Positions 36,867 to 44,934 of a DNA stretch of 49,658 bases are shown in pieces. The notes under the pieces were generated by a model. The model saw only the letters and a program-made list of their open reading frames with translations. It made no database searches and was not told the DNA's origin. Every line of letters starts with the position of its first letter. The first letter of the stretch is position 1. The translations under genes and the position numbers were made by a program. The stretch covers positions 1 through 49,658 of the forward strand of contig CAZEHA010000022.1 of NCBI GenBank assembly GCA_964511665.1, written 5' to 3'. Source of the DNA: JAGOEF01 sp964511665 (GTDB taxonomy: Bacteria > Bacteroidota > Bacteroidia > Bacteroidales > ML635J-15).

Positions 36867-36895
36867 AAAAAAGGGCCTCGTTGAGCCCTTTTTTT
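36867..36895. terminator. Bidirectional terminator between mutB and dapA
   Basis: AAGGGC and GCCCTT form a stem around CTCGTTGA, with A-runs on the left and T-runs on the right, so it can end transcripts from both convergent genes. Confidence 0.85.
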
Positions 36896-36909
36896 ATTGC
36901 CAAGTGTTG

Positions 36910-37797
36910 TTACAAAAGTATTTTGCTCGATACAATTTTGCCAATGCTTGCATGTAAGCTATCGCTAACCGGAAATGCCGGTAAACGCAACACATTGTTT
37001 GCCAATTTCATGTGATGCAAGAAAGCTTTAACCCCGGCAGGACTGCCCTCGGCAAACATGCACCGAATAGGTTCGAGCAGTTGATAGTGTAGCTCGCGGG
37101 CTGCAGCAAAATCTCCGGCAAGTGCATGGTTTACCATCTCAGAAAAGGCTTTGGGGTATGCATTGGCAGCTACCGAAATCACACCGTCGATACCGCAACT
37201 GATCAGGGGCATGGTAATGGCGTCGTCGCCCGAAATAACCAGAAAATCTTCGCGACTGTCTCTTCTTATCTGCATAATTTGTTCGAAATTACCGCTTGCT
37301 TCTTTAACTGCTGCAGCGTTAGGGCATTCGGCTGCAATGCGGAGGGTAGTTGAAGCAGTCATATTGCATCCGGTGCGCCCCGGAACATTATACAATATAA
37401 CAGGTAATTCGGTTGCATCACACACTGCCTTATAGTGCCTGTACAATCCTTCTTGCGATGGTTTGTTGTAGTAAGGTGTTACCGAAAGTATTCCACTCAC
37501 ACCAATTAAACTAGCCTTTGCTATTTTCTTGGTAAGGTCTGCTGTATTGTTGCCACCCATTCCATACACCACCGGAAGTCTATAGGCATTCTGCTTTAAA
37601 ACCTGAGCCAGCACTTCGGCTTTTTCATCTTCGCTTAAACATGGCGATTCGGCTGTGGTTCCCATTACAACCAAATAGTCGATACCTCCTTGTATAAGGT
37701 GTTCAACAAGTGCCGACAAGTTTTTAAAATCGATGCTGCCGTCCGGATTAAACGGGGTAACAAGCGCTACGCCGGTACCTTTAAAAATGGAATTCAT
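36910..37797 (-). CDS. dapA: 4-hydroxy-tetrahydrodipicolinate synthase
   Basis: A 295-residue TIM-barrel enzyme of lysine and diaminopimelate biosynthesis. It condenses pyruvate with aspartate semialdehyde. The Schiff-base lysine is K165 (AAVKEASGNF), with Y136 (PVILYNVPGRTGCN) and the GTTAES motif (46-51) as the other catalytic parts. Length and motif order are standard. An uncharacterised gene ends 6 bp upstream of its start on the same strand and is probably cotranscribed with it. Confidence 0.97.
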   Translation of the reverse strand: MNSIFKGTGVALVTPFNPDGSIDFKNLSALVEHLIQGGIDYLVVMGTTAESPCLSEDEKAEVLAQVLKQNAYRLPVVYGMGGNNTADLTKKIAKASLIGVSGILSVTPYYNKPSQEGLYRHYKAVCDATELPVILYNVPGRTGCNMTASTTLRIAAECPNAAAVKEASGNFEQIMQIRRDSREDFLVISGDDAITMPLISCGIDGVISVAANAYPKAFSEMVNHALAGDFAAARELHYQLLEPIRCMFAEGSPAGVKAFLHHMKLANNVLRLPAFPVSDSLHASIGKIVSSKILL

Positions 37798-37803
37798 ATT
37801 GTG

Positions 37804-38346
37804 TTATTTATTTTTGTTCATCATTTTCAGATAATGTATACACTGCTCAAAAAGTAGTTCAATGTTGTTGTTGTCAATATGTATCATCATATCGTAGTCG
37901 GCGGTCATCGAGGGGTTATAGCGACCAATTTTGAACCCGGCCATCGATTCGCGCAGCACAAACCTAAGTGGAATAAACTCTTCAACACTTAGGTCGATAA
38001 GTATATCAAAAGGTTTTTGTGCAAAATTGATTGCTCCATTGTCGGTGGGTTTGTAATACCAGTTCAGGTCTTTTTTGCAGAAAAAACGAAACTCTTGGGG
38101 CTGAATGTGAAAATCTTCTAGATGTAGCTTGTCGACATACCCCAGCAATATAACTTCTTTGCCGTCGGCTTTTAATTTGCACATTAATGCCCGCACTATT
38201 TTAAAATGCTCTTCGTGAGTTGCATCGCATAAAATTCCGAAACTCTGTGCGCTACGATAACTGCTGGCAATTGCTTCATGCTGCCTCACGGCTGTTTTGT
38301 CTAGTTGCTTGCGTCCGTACGATCTTTTAAACTTATCGAAAGGCAT
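37804..38346 (-). CDS. Uncharacterised Bacteroidota protein upstream of dapA (DUF6913-like)
   Basis: A 180-residue soluble protein if started at MPFDKFKRSYGR; an ATG seven codons upstream (38367) is also in frame. I prefer the inner start because the TAnnTTTG box at 38378-38385 would begin the RNA about 38371, leaving almost no leader before the upstream ATG. Visible parts: a basic N-terminus, an alpha/beta core (SFGILCDATHEEHFKIVRALMCKL), FDILIDLSVEEFIPLRFVL and MAGFKIGRYNPS. It resembles small proteins often found next to dapA in Bacteroidota (possibly DUF6913); function unknown. Confidence 0.65.
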   Translation of the reverse strand: MPFDKFKRSYGRKQLDKTAVRQHEAIASSYRSAQSFGILCDATHEEHFKIVRALMCKLKADGKEVILLGYVDKLHLEDFHIQPQEFRFFCKKDLNWYYKPTDNGAINFAQKPFDILIDLSVEEFIPLRFVLRESMAGFKIGRYNPSMTADYDMMIHIDNNNIELLFEQCIHYLKMMNKNK

Positions 38347-38377
38347 GATGTTCGGTTTGTAATACAATAATTCACTG

Positions 38378-38385
38378 CAAAATTA
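38378..38385 (-). promoter_or_regulatory. Candidate -7 promoter box for the dapA transcript
   Basis: TAATTTTG on the minus strand fits TAnnTTTG. Its position favours the inner start codon of the downstream gene. No clear -33. Confidence 0.45.
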
Positions 38386-38437
38386 ATTAATTAAAACAAA
38401 TTTTAGTTATTGCGATACCGAAACATTCATATTGTTG

Positions 38438-38445
38438 TATCTTTG
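38438..38445 (+). promoter_or_regulatory. -7 promoter box of rnpB
   Basis: TATCTTTG is an exact TAnnTTTG match ending just upstream of the RNase P RNA 5-prime end. The nearest upstream TTG is farther than the usual 19-21 bp. Confidence 0.55.
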
Positions 38446-38446
38446 C

Positions 38447-38782
38447 AGCGAGCAGACCGCTTTATCGCTTCGGCTGCAAGCCGAAGAGGAAAGTCCGGAC
38501 AACAAAGGGCACTGTACTCCCGAAAGGGGAGATGTTCGTGAGGGCATGGAAGCAGAGAAGAAAATAACCGTCCCGACTTGTCGGGATAAGGGTGAGAAGG
38601 TGGGGTAAGAGCCCACCGGTACTTGTGGCGACACAGGTAGCCGTCTGCCCTACAGGTTGCAAGGCCATGTAAACCGACGCCTGAGGGCTGCCCGCCCGAG
38701 TCGGAGGGTAGGCCGCATAGATAAATGATAAAGAAGTTGCTTCGGCAATTTACAGAATCCGGCTTATAGGTCTGCTCATTTT
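38447..38782 (+). ncRNA. rnpB: RNase P RNA (class A)
   Basis: The closing P1 helix pairs GAGCAGA (38450-38456) with TCTGCTC (38771-38777). The conserved P4 halves are visible as GAGGAAAGTCCGGACA near the 5-prime end and ACAGAATCCGGCTTATAGG near the 3-prime end. Internal landmarks include the GTAAACC and ACGCCTGAGGGCTGCCCG stretches. It is the catalytic RNA that matures tRNA 5-prime ends. End positions are approximate by a few bases. Confidence 0.95.
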
Positions 38783-38812
38783 TACTTTATAACGACATTA
38801 ATTCGGTAGTTT

Positions 38813-38854
38813 CGAGAGCCTCAACAACCTTTAATACGGGCACTGAGGTTCTCG
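38813..38854. repeat. Dispersed-type inverted repeat after rnpB
   Basis: CGAGAGCCTCA and TGAGGTTCTCG form 11-bp arms with one mismatch. The inner GGGCACTGAGG and outer TTCTCGAAGTACCC resemble dispersed repeats found between genes in many Bacteroidota. The rest of 38783-39029 shows no gene. Confidence 0.5.
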
Positions 38855-39029
38855 AAGTACCCATGATGTATTACGTATTTCAAAGGCAGATGGCATCACT
38901 ATGTTCGCTATGACGGTTTTACCAAAATAAGTGTCGTTTTTGCAATAAAATCACAAAAGAATATACTTATTTTTGTACAGAAGATAAAGTGCTTATAAAA
39001 TGCGATAGAGTATTTTTTATGAATGATAA

Positions 39030-39377
39030 ATGACAGATACAAGTAATAATAAGCGCTACAGAATAATTCAGCGATGGATTTTTATTTTGAGTTTATGCGC
39101 ATGTTGTGTTTTTGTAATTGTATTTCTTGCAAGCGAGTTCCGGAATCTTTTGGGTTTTAATCCTCAATGGGCGGGCGATAACTTTGCCTTTAATCTCGTG
39201 ATAGTATTTCCAACAACTGTCGTTTGCTTTATTGTATTTTTCTATACGGGTTGGCTGACGCTGTTTTATTGGAAAAGACTACCTAATATGAAAAAGAAAA
39301 TCTTCAGCCTTCTGGTATCATACTCATTTATACTTTACTTGATTATAAATTTTGTTATTGTTCTTAGAATGCATTGA
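39030..39377 (+). CDS. Small membrane protein, three helices (uncharacterised)
   Basis: A 115-residue protein with three strong hydrophobic segments: about 16-34 (IFILSLCACCVFVIVFLAS), 54-77 (LVIVFPTTVVCFIVFFYTGWL) and 90-112 (FSLLVSYSFILYLIINFVIVL), joined by short charged loops. It is flanked by rnpB and by a repeat-rich segment. I recognise no family; it is supported by composition and clean helices rather than homology. Confidence 0.5.
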   Translation: MTDTSNNKRYRIIQRWIFILSLCACCVFVIVFLASEFRNLLGFNPQWAGDNFAFNLVIVFPTTVVCFIVFFYTGWLTLFYWKRLPNMKKKIFSLLVSYSFILYLIINFVIVLRMH

Positions 39378-39399
39378 TAATAAGTTGATTTCGGTTAAC

Positions 39400-39429
39400 C
39401 GCATCTCGACTTCGTTTGCAACGAGGTCG
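39400..39429. repeat. Left 30-bp direct repeat flanking the DUF559 cassette
   Basis: Starts CGCATCTCGACTTCG and ends CGAGGTCG; it recurs at 40031-40060 with one mismatch. Each copy is itself a near-perfect small hairpin (CGACTTCGTT/AACGAGGTCG). Confidence 0.85.
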
Positions 39430-39561
39430 GTTTACCCAGTTCAGGTGACTCGGATCGAGAGGGAATTCGTCTGTGTAATAGTTTACTTTTTTCATATTAA
39501 TCCTGTTTTAAGTTGACATTTTACTCTCTTTTTTGTCAACCTATTTCAGGACAAGACAAAA

Positions 39562-39590
39562 TCCCCCTTTGAAGTGGGGCAGGGGGATGT
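39562..39590. repeat. Left 29-bp inverted repeat of the DUF559 cassette
   Basis: Starts TCCCCCTTTGAAG and ends AGGGGGATGT. Its reverse complement matches 39996-40024 at 27 of 29 positions. Confidence 0.88.
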
Positions 39591-39632
39591 AAAAAAATGT
39601 TTTCTTTGTAAACAATTGATTTTGCGAGTTTT

Positions 39633-40028
39633 ATGAAAAATAAAATTATATCGTACGACCCCAGACTAAAGCAATTAGCTCGCACGCTACGTAACAACAG
39701 CACATTATCGGAAGTGTTGCTTTGGCAACAGATAAAATCGAAAGCATTAGGTGTAGAATTTCACCGTCAGGTACCAATTGACAGATTTATTGTTGATTTT
39801 TTTTGTCATGAAATATGGCTAGCTATCGAAATAGATGGGAATAGCCATGATTTTAAATATGAATATGACAATCGCAGGGAAGGCATATTGGAACAATTGG
39901 GGGTGACATTTATAAGGTTCGACGATTTACAGGTTAAGAATGATATGGTCAGTGTATTGGGTGCTTTAGATATGAAAATCAAGGAGTTAATCCTAACATC
40001 CCCCTGTCCCCCTTCAAAGGGGGAATAA
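39633..40028 (+). CDS. DUF559 (PD-(D/E)XK, Vsr-like) endonuclease-family protein
   Basis: A 131-residue protein of the DUF559 family, relatives of very-short-patch repair endonucleases. RTLRNNSTLSEVLLWQQIK, FHRQVPIDRFIVDFFCHE, and the D55, E66, D68 cluster (VDFFCHEIWLAIEIDGNSHD) form the PD-(D/E)XK metal site; VTFIRFDDLQV follows. A nuclease role is inferred; these proteins are often linked to restriction or mobile DNA. Its last codons (LTSPCPPSKGE and the stop) are written by the right inverted repeat, so the gene and the repeat have fused. It stands alone between membrane-protein and arsenic genes. Confidence 0.88.
   Translation: MKNKIISYDPRLKQLARTLRNNSTLSEVLLWQQIKSKALGVEFHRQVPIDRFIVDFFCHEIWLAIEIDGNSHDFKYEYDNRREGILEQLGVTFIRFDDLQVKNDMVSVLGALDMKIKELILTSPCPPSKGE
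39996..40024. repeat. Right 29-bp inverted repeat, overlapping the DUF559 C-terminus
   Basis: Starts ACATCCCCCTGTCC and ends CAAAGGGGGA; partner of 39562-39590. It codes for the last residues of the DUF559 protein. Confidence 0.88.
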
Positions 40029-40030
40029 TT

Positions 40031-40060
40031 CGCATCTCGACTTCGTTTGCAGCGAGGTCG
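40031..40060. repeat. Right 30-bp direct repeat flanking the DUF559 cassette
   Basis: Second copy of the 39400-39429 repeat, same orientation, one mismatch. Confidence 0.85.
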
Positions 40061-40112
40061 AAATTACACCAAGCATTTGCAATGCGAGCGACACATCGTT
40101 ATTCAACGAACG

Positions 40113-41180
40113 TCAAAACCTCTTCCTAAACCTTAGCGCCACATTCACTAATGCAATCATCACAGGAACCTCAACCAGAGGGCCGATTACGGCTGCAAAT
40201 GCTTCGCCCGAGTTCATGCCAAAAATGGCAATGGCTACGGCAATGGCAAGTTCAAAGTTGTTGCTTGCTGCCGTAAACGACAGTGTCGTTGTTTGCTCGT
40301 AGTTAGCTCCGGCCAGTTTGCTCATAGCAAAAGAGCCCAGAAACATGACCACAAAATATATCAATAAAGGAACAGCTACCAACAACACATCGAATGGAAG
40401 TTTAATGATATACTCGCCTTTTAACGAGAACATTACAACTATAGTGAAAAGTAAAGCGATAAGTGTTATGGGGCTTATTTTGGGGATGAACTTGGTGTGA
40501 TACCAAGTTTTGCTTTTTATCCGAACCAATATAAAACGAGTTAAAAACCCGGCAATAAAAGGAATACCCAGATATACGAAAACGCTTTCGGCAATTTGCC
40601 CGATGGTAATGTTTTCGACAGCATCGCTGGTGGGAATGCCAAACCATGCCGGCATCACGGCAATAAATAAGTAGGCATAGAACGAGAAAAACAACACCTG
40701 AAAAATAGAGTTAAAAGCCACGAGGCCGGCAGCATATTGGGTGTCGCCACGAGCAAGGTCGTTCCACACAATCACCATGGCAATGCAGCGGGCAAGACCA
40801 ATCATGATAATTCCGTACATATATGGCAAGTTGGCGTTGTTTTCGCCGGGGAAAAGCTTAAACAGTACTATGGCCAGGGCAAACATCAACACAGGACCAA
40901 TAATCCAGTTTTGTATCAGCGAAAGAGTGAGTACCTTGTAATTTTTAAAAACATCGCCGAGTTCTTCGTATTTCACTTTTGCCAATGGCGGATACATCAT
41001 TAGTATTAAACCAATGGCAATGGGAATATTGGTAGTGCTTTCGGGTGACGATTTAAGCGACTCCCAGAAATCGGCAATGGCCGGAAAAAAATACCCCGAT
41101 AACACTCCAATTGCCATGGCAAGAAAAATCCAAAGTGTCAGGTATCGGTCGAGAAACTTGAGTTTAGGTTGTGATGGCAT
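40113..41180 (-). CDS. acr3: Arsenite efflux permease, Acr3 family
   Basis: A 355-residue protein with ten hydrophobic segments. It has the Acr3 signature GLARCIAMVIVWNDLARGD with the conserved cysteine of TM4, plus SFTAASNNFELAIAVAIAIFG and GPLVEVPVMIALVNVALRF at the C-terminus. It exports arsenite (and often antimonite) using the proton gradient. It is the last gene of the arsenic operon, 26 bp after the DUF1573 protein gene, and would remove the As(III) made by ArsC. Confidence 0.96.
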   Translation of the reverse strand: MPSQPKLKFLDRYLTLWIFLAMAIGVLSGYFFPAIADFWESLKSSPESTTNIPIAIGLILMMYPPLAKVKYEELGDVFKNYKVLTLSLIQNWIIGPVLMFALAIVLFKLFPGENNANLPYMYGIIMIGLARCIAMVIVWNDLARGDTQYAAGLVAFNSIFQVLFFSFYAYLFIAVMPAWFGIPTSDAVENITIGQIAESVFVYLGIPFIAGFLTRFILVRIKSKTWYHTKFIPKISPITLIALLFTIVVMFSLKGEYIIKLPFDVLLVAVPLLIYFVVMFLGSFAMSKLAGANYEQTTTLSFTAASNNFELAIAVAIAIFGMNSGEAFAAVIGPLVEVPVMIALVNVALRFRKRF

Positions 41181-41206
41181 AATTGACTATTGTATTGATT
41201 GCTTGT

Positions 41207-41587
41207 TTACTCTTCAACAGTTCCTGTAATAGTAAGAATAAGGCTGGGACTGGAAGCATTCGATTGCACAGTGATTGTTTTGGTGAAATTGCCGATGCGA
41301 TTGGTGTCGTAGGTTACCGTAATCAATCCTATTTTTCCGGGCAGTATGGGTTCTTTTGGCCATTGAGGCACCGAACACCCACACGACGACATCACATTTA
41401 CCAATATCAAAGCTTCGCTTCCGGTGTTGGTAAAGGTAAACACACAGGCGCCATTGGCTCCCTTTTTTATTACACCATAATCGTGAATGGTTTTGTCGAA
41501 ACTGATTTCGGTTTGAACAGTGCTTTGTGCAAACAAAACATTACTGCACAGGAGCATAATAAATGCAATAAACACATTTTTTTTCAT
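41207..41587 (-). CDS. DUF1573 secreted protein in the ars operon
   Basis: A 126-residue protein with a signal peptide (NVFIAFIMLLCSNVLFAQ) and one DUF1573 domain: ISFDKTIHDYGVIKKGANGACVFTFTNTGSEALIL, then VMSSCGCSVPQWPKEPI and ITVTYDTNRIGNFTKTITVQSN, an Ig-like (ASH-type) fold. The start at MKKNVFIAF was chosen because it opens the signal peptide; the longer frame would begin within arsM. The SSCGC cysteines could bind metal or arsenic, but that is only a guess. DUF1573 proteins often sit in periplasmic or surface contexts. Confidence 0.88.
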   Translation of the reverse strand: MKKNVFIAFIMLLCSNVLFAQSTVQTEISFDKTIHDYGVIKKGANGACVFTFTNTGSEALILVNVMSSCGCSVPQWPKEPILPGKIGLITVTYDTNRIGNFTKTITVQSNASSPSLILTITGTVEE

Positions 41588-41619
41588 AATCATTATAATT
41601 AGATTAATAGCAATTAAAC

Positions 41620-42441
41620 TTAAGAACAGCAACAATTTTCGGGTCTATAAGCGCTTAAGCTAATGCTTAAAATATTTGTTCCCGAGCTTTTAAAATCTTT
41701 TATTCCCTCAGAATCAAGATACATTCCCAGTATTTCGTCGGGGATAACAATGGGTCGTTGTTTATGCACAGTAGTTTTAATAAAGCCTGCATTTTCGATG
41801 GTTTCGAGATATTCATCGAGTTGCAATGCTCCGGCAACACATCCGGCATACACTTCGGCAGCCTCGAGCAAGGCATTGGGTAAGGCTTCTCCAATAAGCA
41901 CTACATCCGATATGCAAAAATGTCCGCCTGGTTTTAATACCCGAAATATTTCGGCGAAAGCCTTTTTCTTATTGGGAACCAGATTGATAACACAGTTGCT
42001 GAGTACCACATCGGCTTTCTTGGCAGTTACCGGAATATTTTCGATGTCGCCCAAGCGAAACTTAACGTTATTAGTACCCAGTTTTTTTGCATTTTCAATA
42101 GCTTTATCAATCATCTCCTGTGTGAAGTCGATGCCAATAACCAAACCGTTTTCTCCCACAATTTGTCTTGCTACAAAGCAATCGTTTCCGGCACCGGAAC
42201 CCAAATCGATAACGGTTTCGCCCGGTTTAAGCTTTGCAAATTGTGTTGGGATGCCGCAACCAAGGCTTAAATCGGCATCGGGGTTATAACCCTGTAAATT
42301 ACTATAGTCTTCGCTGAAAACACTGTAATTTGAATCGCCGCAACAGCCGGTGGCACCGCAGCATGAGCCTGCATTTTGTTCTTTTGTCTGTTTTGCAATT
42401 TCAGAGTATTTTTCCTGAACAATCTTCTTTTTTTCGTTCAT
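41620..42441 (-). CDS. arsM: Arsenite S-adenosylmethionine methyltransferase
   Basis: A 273-residue cytoplasmic enzyme that methylates As(III) using SAM. The N-terminus is Cys-rich (GSCCGATGCCGD). The SAM-binding motif is VIDLGSGAGND, followed by cysteines that coordinate arsenic in the family: the Cys in GNDCFVA, SNCVINLVP and YAGCVAG. The C-terminus ends in a Cys cluster (ENCCCS). It starts 2 bp after the arsC stop codon, which ties the two functionally; methylated arsenicals would be handled by the ArsP-type permease in the same operon. Confidence 0.96.
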   Translation of the reverse strand: MNEKKKIVQEKYSEIAKQTKEQNAGSCCGATGCCGDSNYSVFSEDYSNLQGYNPDADLSLGCGIPTQFAKLKPGETVIDLGSGAGNDCFVARQIVGENGLVIGIDFTQEMIDKAIENAKKLGTNNVKFRLGDIENIPVTAKKADVVLSNCVINLVPNKKKAFAEIFRVLKPGGHFCISDVVLIGEALPNALLEAAEVYAGCVAGALQLDEYLETIENAGFIKTTVHKQRPIVIPDEILGMYLDSEGIKDFKSSGTNILSISLSAYRPENCCCS

Positions 42442-42443
42442 GA

Positions 42444-42857
42444 TTATTTTGTTTGTAAATAAAAATTATAAAACTCGTTTTTTATAGAATCTCTTACTTC
42501 TCTAAAGACTCTTAGTATCTGTTCCTCGGAACCGTTGGCTTCGGCAGGGTCGGGGAAACCAATATGCAGGCGGTGTTTTACCTTGCCTGTAAACATTGGG
42601 CAACTTTCGTTGGCACCGTCGCAAACGGTAATTACGTAATCGAATTCCTGATGAAGAAACTCGTCAACCAGTTTGGGATGGTGCTGACTAATGTCGATGC
42701 CTGTTTCTTGCATTACTTTAATGGCAAACGGATTCACCATGTCGGCAGGTTGTGTGCCGGCCGAATATGTTTTAATGTTGCTGTCGAACGATTTCAGAAA
42801 CCCTTCGGCCATTTGGCTGCGGCAAGAGTTTCCGGTGCATAGAATTAGTATTTTCAT
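42444..42857 (-). CDS. arsC: Arsenate reductase, thioredoxin-coupled (low-molecular-weight phosphatase fold)
   Basis: A 137-residue ArsC of the pI258 type. The P-loop CTGNSCRS supplies C7, C12 and R13. The shuttle cysteines are C79 (VITVCDG) and C86 (ESCPMF), seven residues apart as in the thioredoxin-coupled class. It reduces As(V) to As(III), the substrate of Acr3 and ArsM. A 110-bp gap upstream, with a near-palindrome at 42879-42895, separates it from the preceding arsF-like gene. Confidence 0.95.
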   Translation of the reverse strand: MKILILCTGNSCRSQMAEGFLKSFDSNIKTYSAGTQPADMVNPFAIKVMQETGIDISQHHPKLVDEFLHQEFDYVITVCDGANESCPMFTGKVKHRLHIGFPDPAEANGSEEQILRVFREVRDSIKNEFYNFYLQTK

Positions 42858-42878
42858 TTGCGTTACGTAATAATCTTA

Positions 42879-42895
42879 GTAATTAGTACTATTAC
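42879..42895. promoter_or_regulatory. Near-palindrome upstream of arsC
   Basis: GTAATTAGTACTATTAC is a near-perfect 17-bp palindrome in the largest gap of the distal ars operon. It could be an internal ArsR site or only AT-rich chance. Confidence 0.3.
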
Positions 42896-42967
42896 ACGAC
42901 ATTTCAATAAAACTGAATTCGCCTCGAAAAATAATTGCGAAGTTAATTGATAATTAAACAATGTAAG

Positions 42968-43375
42968 CTACATCTTTTTTACTGCATTTATTTTTGCAAC
43001 AAGAGCTGCTTCAAATGCCTCCTTATCGCCGCTGCTTACATATTCTTTAGCCAGATTGCTTACATCGGCAAATGCATCAATTTTTTTCTTTTTCTTAACT
43101 ATTACAATTGATTGCGATTGTGCATTGTATTGTTGCACCAAGTCTTTGTTTTGCTCGTCGGCAATTTTTACCACTTTAAATACCACATTTCCATCAACAA
43201 AGTTTGTTTCAATCATGGTCTTAAGCTCCGACTCAAGTGCATTGCATGCGCGGGCTTTGCAACATGCCAGATTGGCTTTAAAATAAAGTACTTCAATTGT
43301 TTGTTTCGATTTTTGTGCATGCGCGCCAAAGACAAGGCCAAAAATGAGTGTAAGAAAAATAATTTTCGATTTCAT
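42968..43375 (-). CDS. ArsF-family thioredoxin-like protein (degenerate Cys motif)
   Basis: A 135-residue exported protein (signal peptide IIFLTLIFGLVFGAHAQ) with the ArsF-type core: IEVLYFKANLACCKARACNALE, then NFVDGNVVFKVVKIADEQNKDLVQQYN and a final helix. The Cys motif is C38, C39 and C44 rather than CXXC, unlike its two paralogues at 45636 and 46043. The three share the opening V-Y-F and the pattern of a mixed thioredoxin fold; their biochemical role in arsenic handling is not established. It lies 21 bp after the ArsP-type gene. Confidence 0.75.
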   Translation of the reverse strand: MKSKIIFLTLIFGLVFGAHAQKSKQTIEVLYFKANLACCKARACNALESELKTMIETNFVDGNVVFKVVKIADEQNKDLVQQYNAQSQSIVIVKKKKKIDAFADVSNLAKEYVSSGDKEAFEAALVAKINAVKKM

Positions 43376-43396
43376 AGTGAAGTTATTATATGATTA

Positions 43397-44740
43397 TTAA
43401 AATAGAGAACCATAAATCATTCCCGAAATGGTAGCCATAACAACCACCAAGACAATATATACCAATGTTTTTTTAGTCCCAATTACACCTCTTATAACCA
43501 GCATATTGGGCAGCGATAACGATGGGCCTGCCAGCAGAAGAGCAAGTGCAGGACCTTTACCCATTCCCGAATTGATGAGACCCTGAAGAATGGGTACTTC
43601 GGTGAGTGTAGCAAAATACATAAAAGCCCCCACTATTGAGGCAAAGAAATTGGAGAAAATGGAATTCCCGCCAACCAGCCATTCTATCCATTCGTTGGGT
43701 ATGATACCGGCAATTTTTACTTCGTCATGAGTCGATCCAAGTAAAAAACCGGCAGTAACAACGCCTACCGCAAGCAAAGGCATAATCTGTTTTGCAAACC
43801 CCCATGTCGACAACGTCCACTCTTTGTTTTCGGGGTCGCGTTTGTCGAGTATGGTAATGATACTCAGCGAAACAATACCCACAAGCATAGGAACGAGGGG
43901 AGCCAATTTTGCGTTCTCGATATAGGTGCTTGCAATAATGGCCGAACCTGCCGTGGCAATTGCTGCTAATAGCACCCATTTCCAGTTAATTTTAAGAATG
44001 TATATCAGCGAAAACATAAGCAGCAAACTGAAGAAGCCGGTAATATACCATTTGTATGACCAAATTATAAACCATGTGCCCGAAGTAATATCGTTGGCAG
44101 GTTTGCCCCAGTTGGCAAAAACAAGGATAACTACCAATGTAAAGAAATGGAACATGGTTTGCCACATGGGGCGTTTTTCGGTCGGAACCACTATGTTCAT
44201 TTGTTCTTCCCGTTTAATGCGTTCTTCTTTACGGTAAATCAGCGACATGCTAACACCAATAACAATGCTGAATACCACAGCCCCAATTGTGCGGGCAAGC
44301 CCCATTTCGAAGCCGAGAATACGGGCTGTGAGAATGATTGCCAAAATGTTGATGGCAGGCCCTGAATACAAAAATGCAATAGCCGGCCCCAAACCTGCAC
44401 CGCGCTTGTGAATGCTCGAAAATAGCGGTAGAATAGTGCACGAGCAAACGGCAAGAATGGTTCCCGAAACCGAAGCCACTGTATATGCCAGCCATTTTTT
44501 TGCATTCGCACCGAAATATTTCAGCACCGAACCCTGACTGACAAATACCGATATAACTCCGGCAATAAAAAATGCCGGTAACAGACAAAGTACCACGTGT
44601 TCGCGGGCGTACCATTTCACCAAATCGAAGGTGGCTGCTATGGCGGTGTTGAATCGTGCACTTTCGATAGGCAGAAAAAATGCTACCCCGAAGACGACCA
44701 TAATCCAAATAAGGATTTTTATTTCTTTTTTTGTTTCCAT
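43397..44740 (-). CDS. ArsP/DUF318-type permease
   Basis: A 447-residue membrane protein with about ten helices. AVCSCTILPLFSSIHKRGAGLGPAIAFLYSGPAINILAI and ATLTEVPILQGLINSGMGKGPALALLLAGPSLSLPNM, two duplicated SGPA/AGPS-type repeats, define the ArsP (DUF318) family. ArsP exports trivalent organoarsenicals such as methylarsenite, which fits the ArsM next to it. The start at METKKEIK (44740) avoids the extra five residues of an upstream ATG. The gene starts 194 bp after arsG, separated by a dispersed repeat. Confidence 0.88.
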   Translation of the reverse strand: METKKEIKILIWIMVVFGVAFFLPIESARFNTAIAATFDLVKWYAREHVVLCLLPAFFIAGVISVFVSQGSVLKYFGANAKKWLAYTVASVSGTILAVCSCTILPLFSSIHKRGAGLGPAIAFLYSGPAINILAIILTARILGFEMGLARTIGAVVFSIVIGVSMSLIYRKEERIKREEQMNIVVPTEKRPMWQTMFHFFTLVVILVFANWGKPANDITSGTWFIIWSYKWYITGFFSLLLMFSLIYILKINWKWVLLAAIATAGSAIIASTYIENAKLAPLVPMLVGIVSLSIITILDKRDPENKEWTLSTWGFAKQIMPLLAVGVVTAGFLLGSTHDEVKIAGIIPNEWIEWLVGGNSIFSNFFASIVGAFMYFATLTEVPILQGLINSGMGKGPALALLLAGPSLSLPNMLVIRGVIGTKKTLVYIVLVVVMATISGMIYGSLF

Positions 44741-44776
44741 TATGTAAAAAATCAATCATTCATTTTCCAACTCTTT

Positions 44777-44926
44777 GCGGACATCGAGCGGAGCCGAGAT
44801 GCCGCAGAGACTGACTCTATTCATTGTCCGTCGAACCACAGATTGCTTCGTCGCTCTGTTGAGCTCCTCGCAATGACGGGCTGCTTCGTTATTCAAGCGG
44901 GCACTTCGACTCCGCTCAGTGTCCGC
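44777..44926. repeat. Dispersed repeat with inverted ends, inside the ars operon
   Basis: The left end (44777-44805, GCGGACATCGAGCGGAGCC...) and the right end (44897-44926, ...GACTCCGCTCAGTGTCCGC) are imperfect reverse complements. The centre holds GATTGCTTCGTCGC and CTCCTCGCAATGACGG, which resembles a very widespread bacterial intergenic repeat. It carries no gene. Confidence 0.7.
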
Positions 44927-44934
44927 TATTCAGA

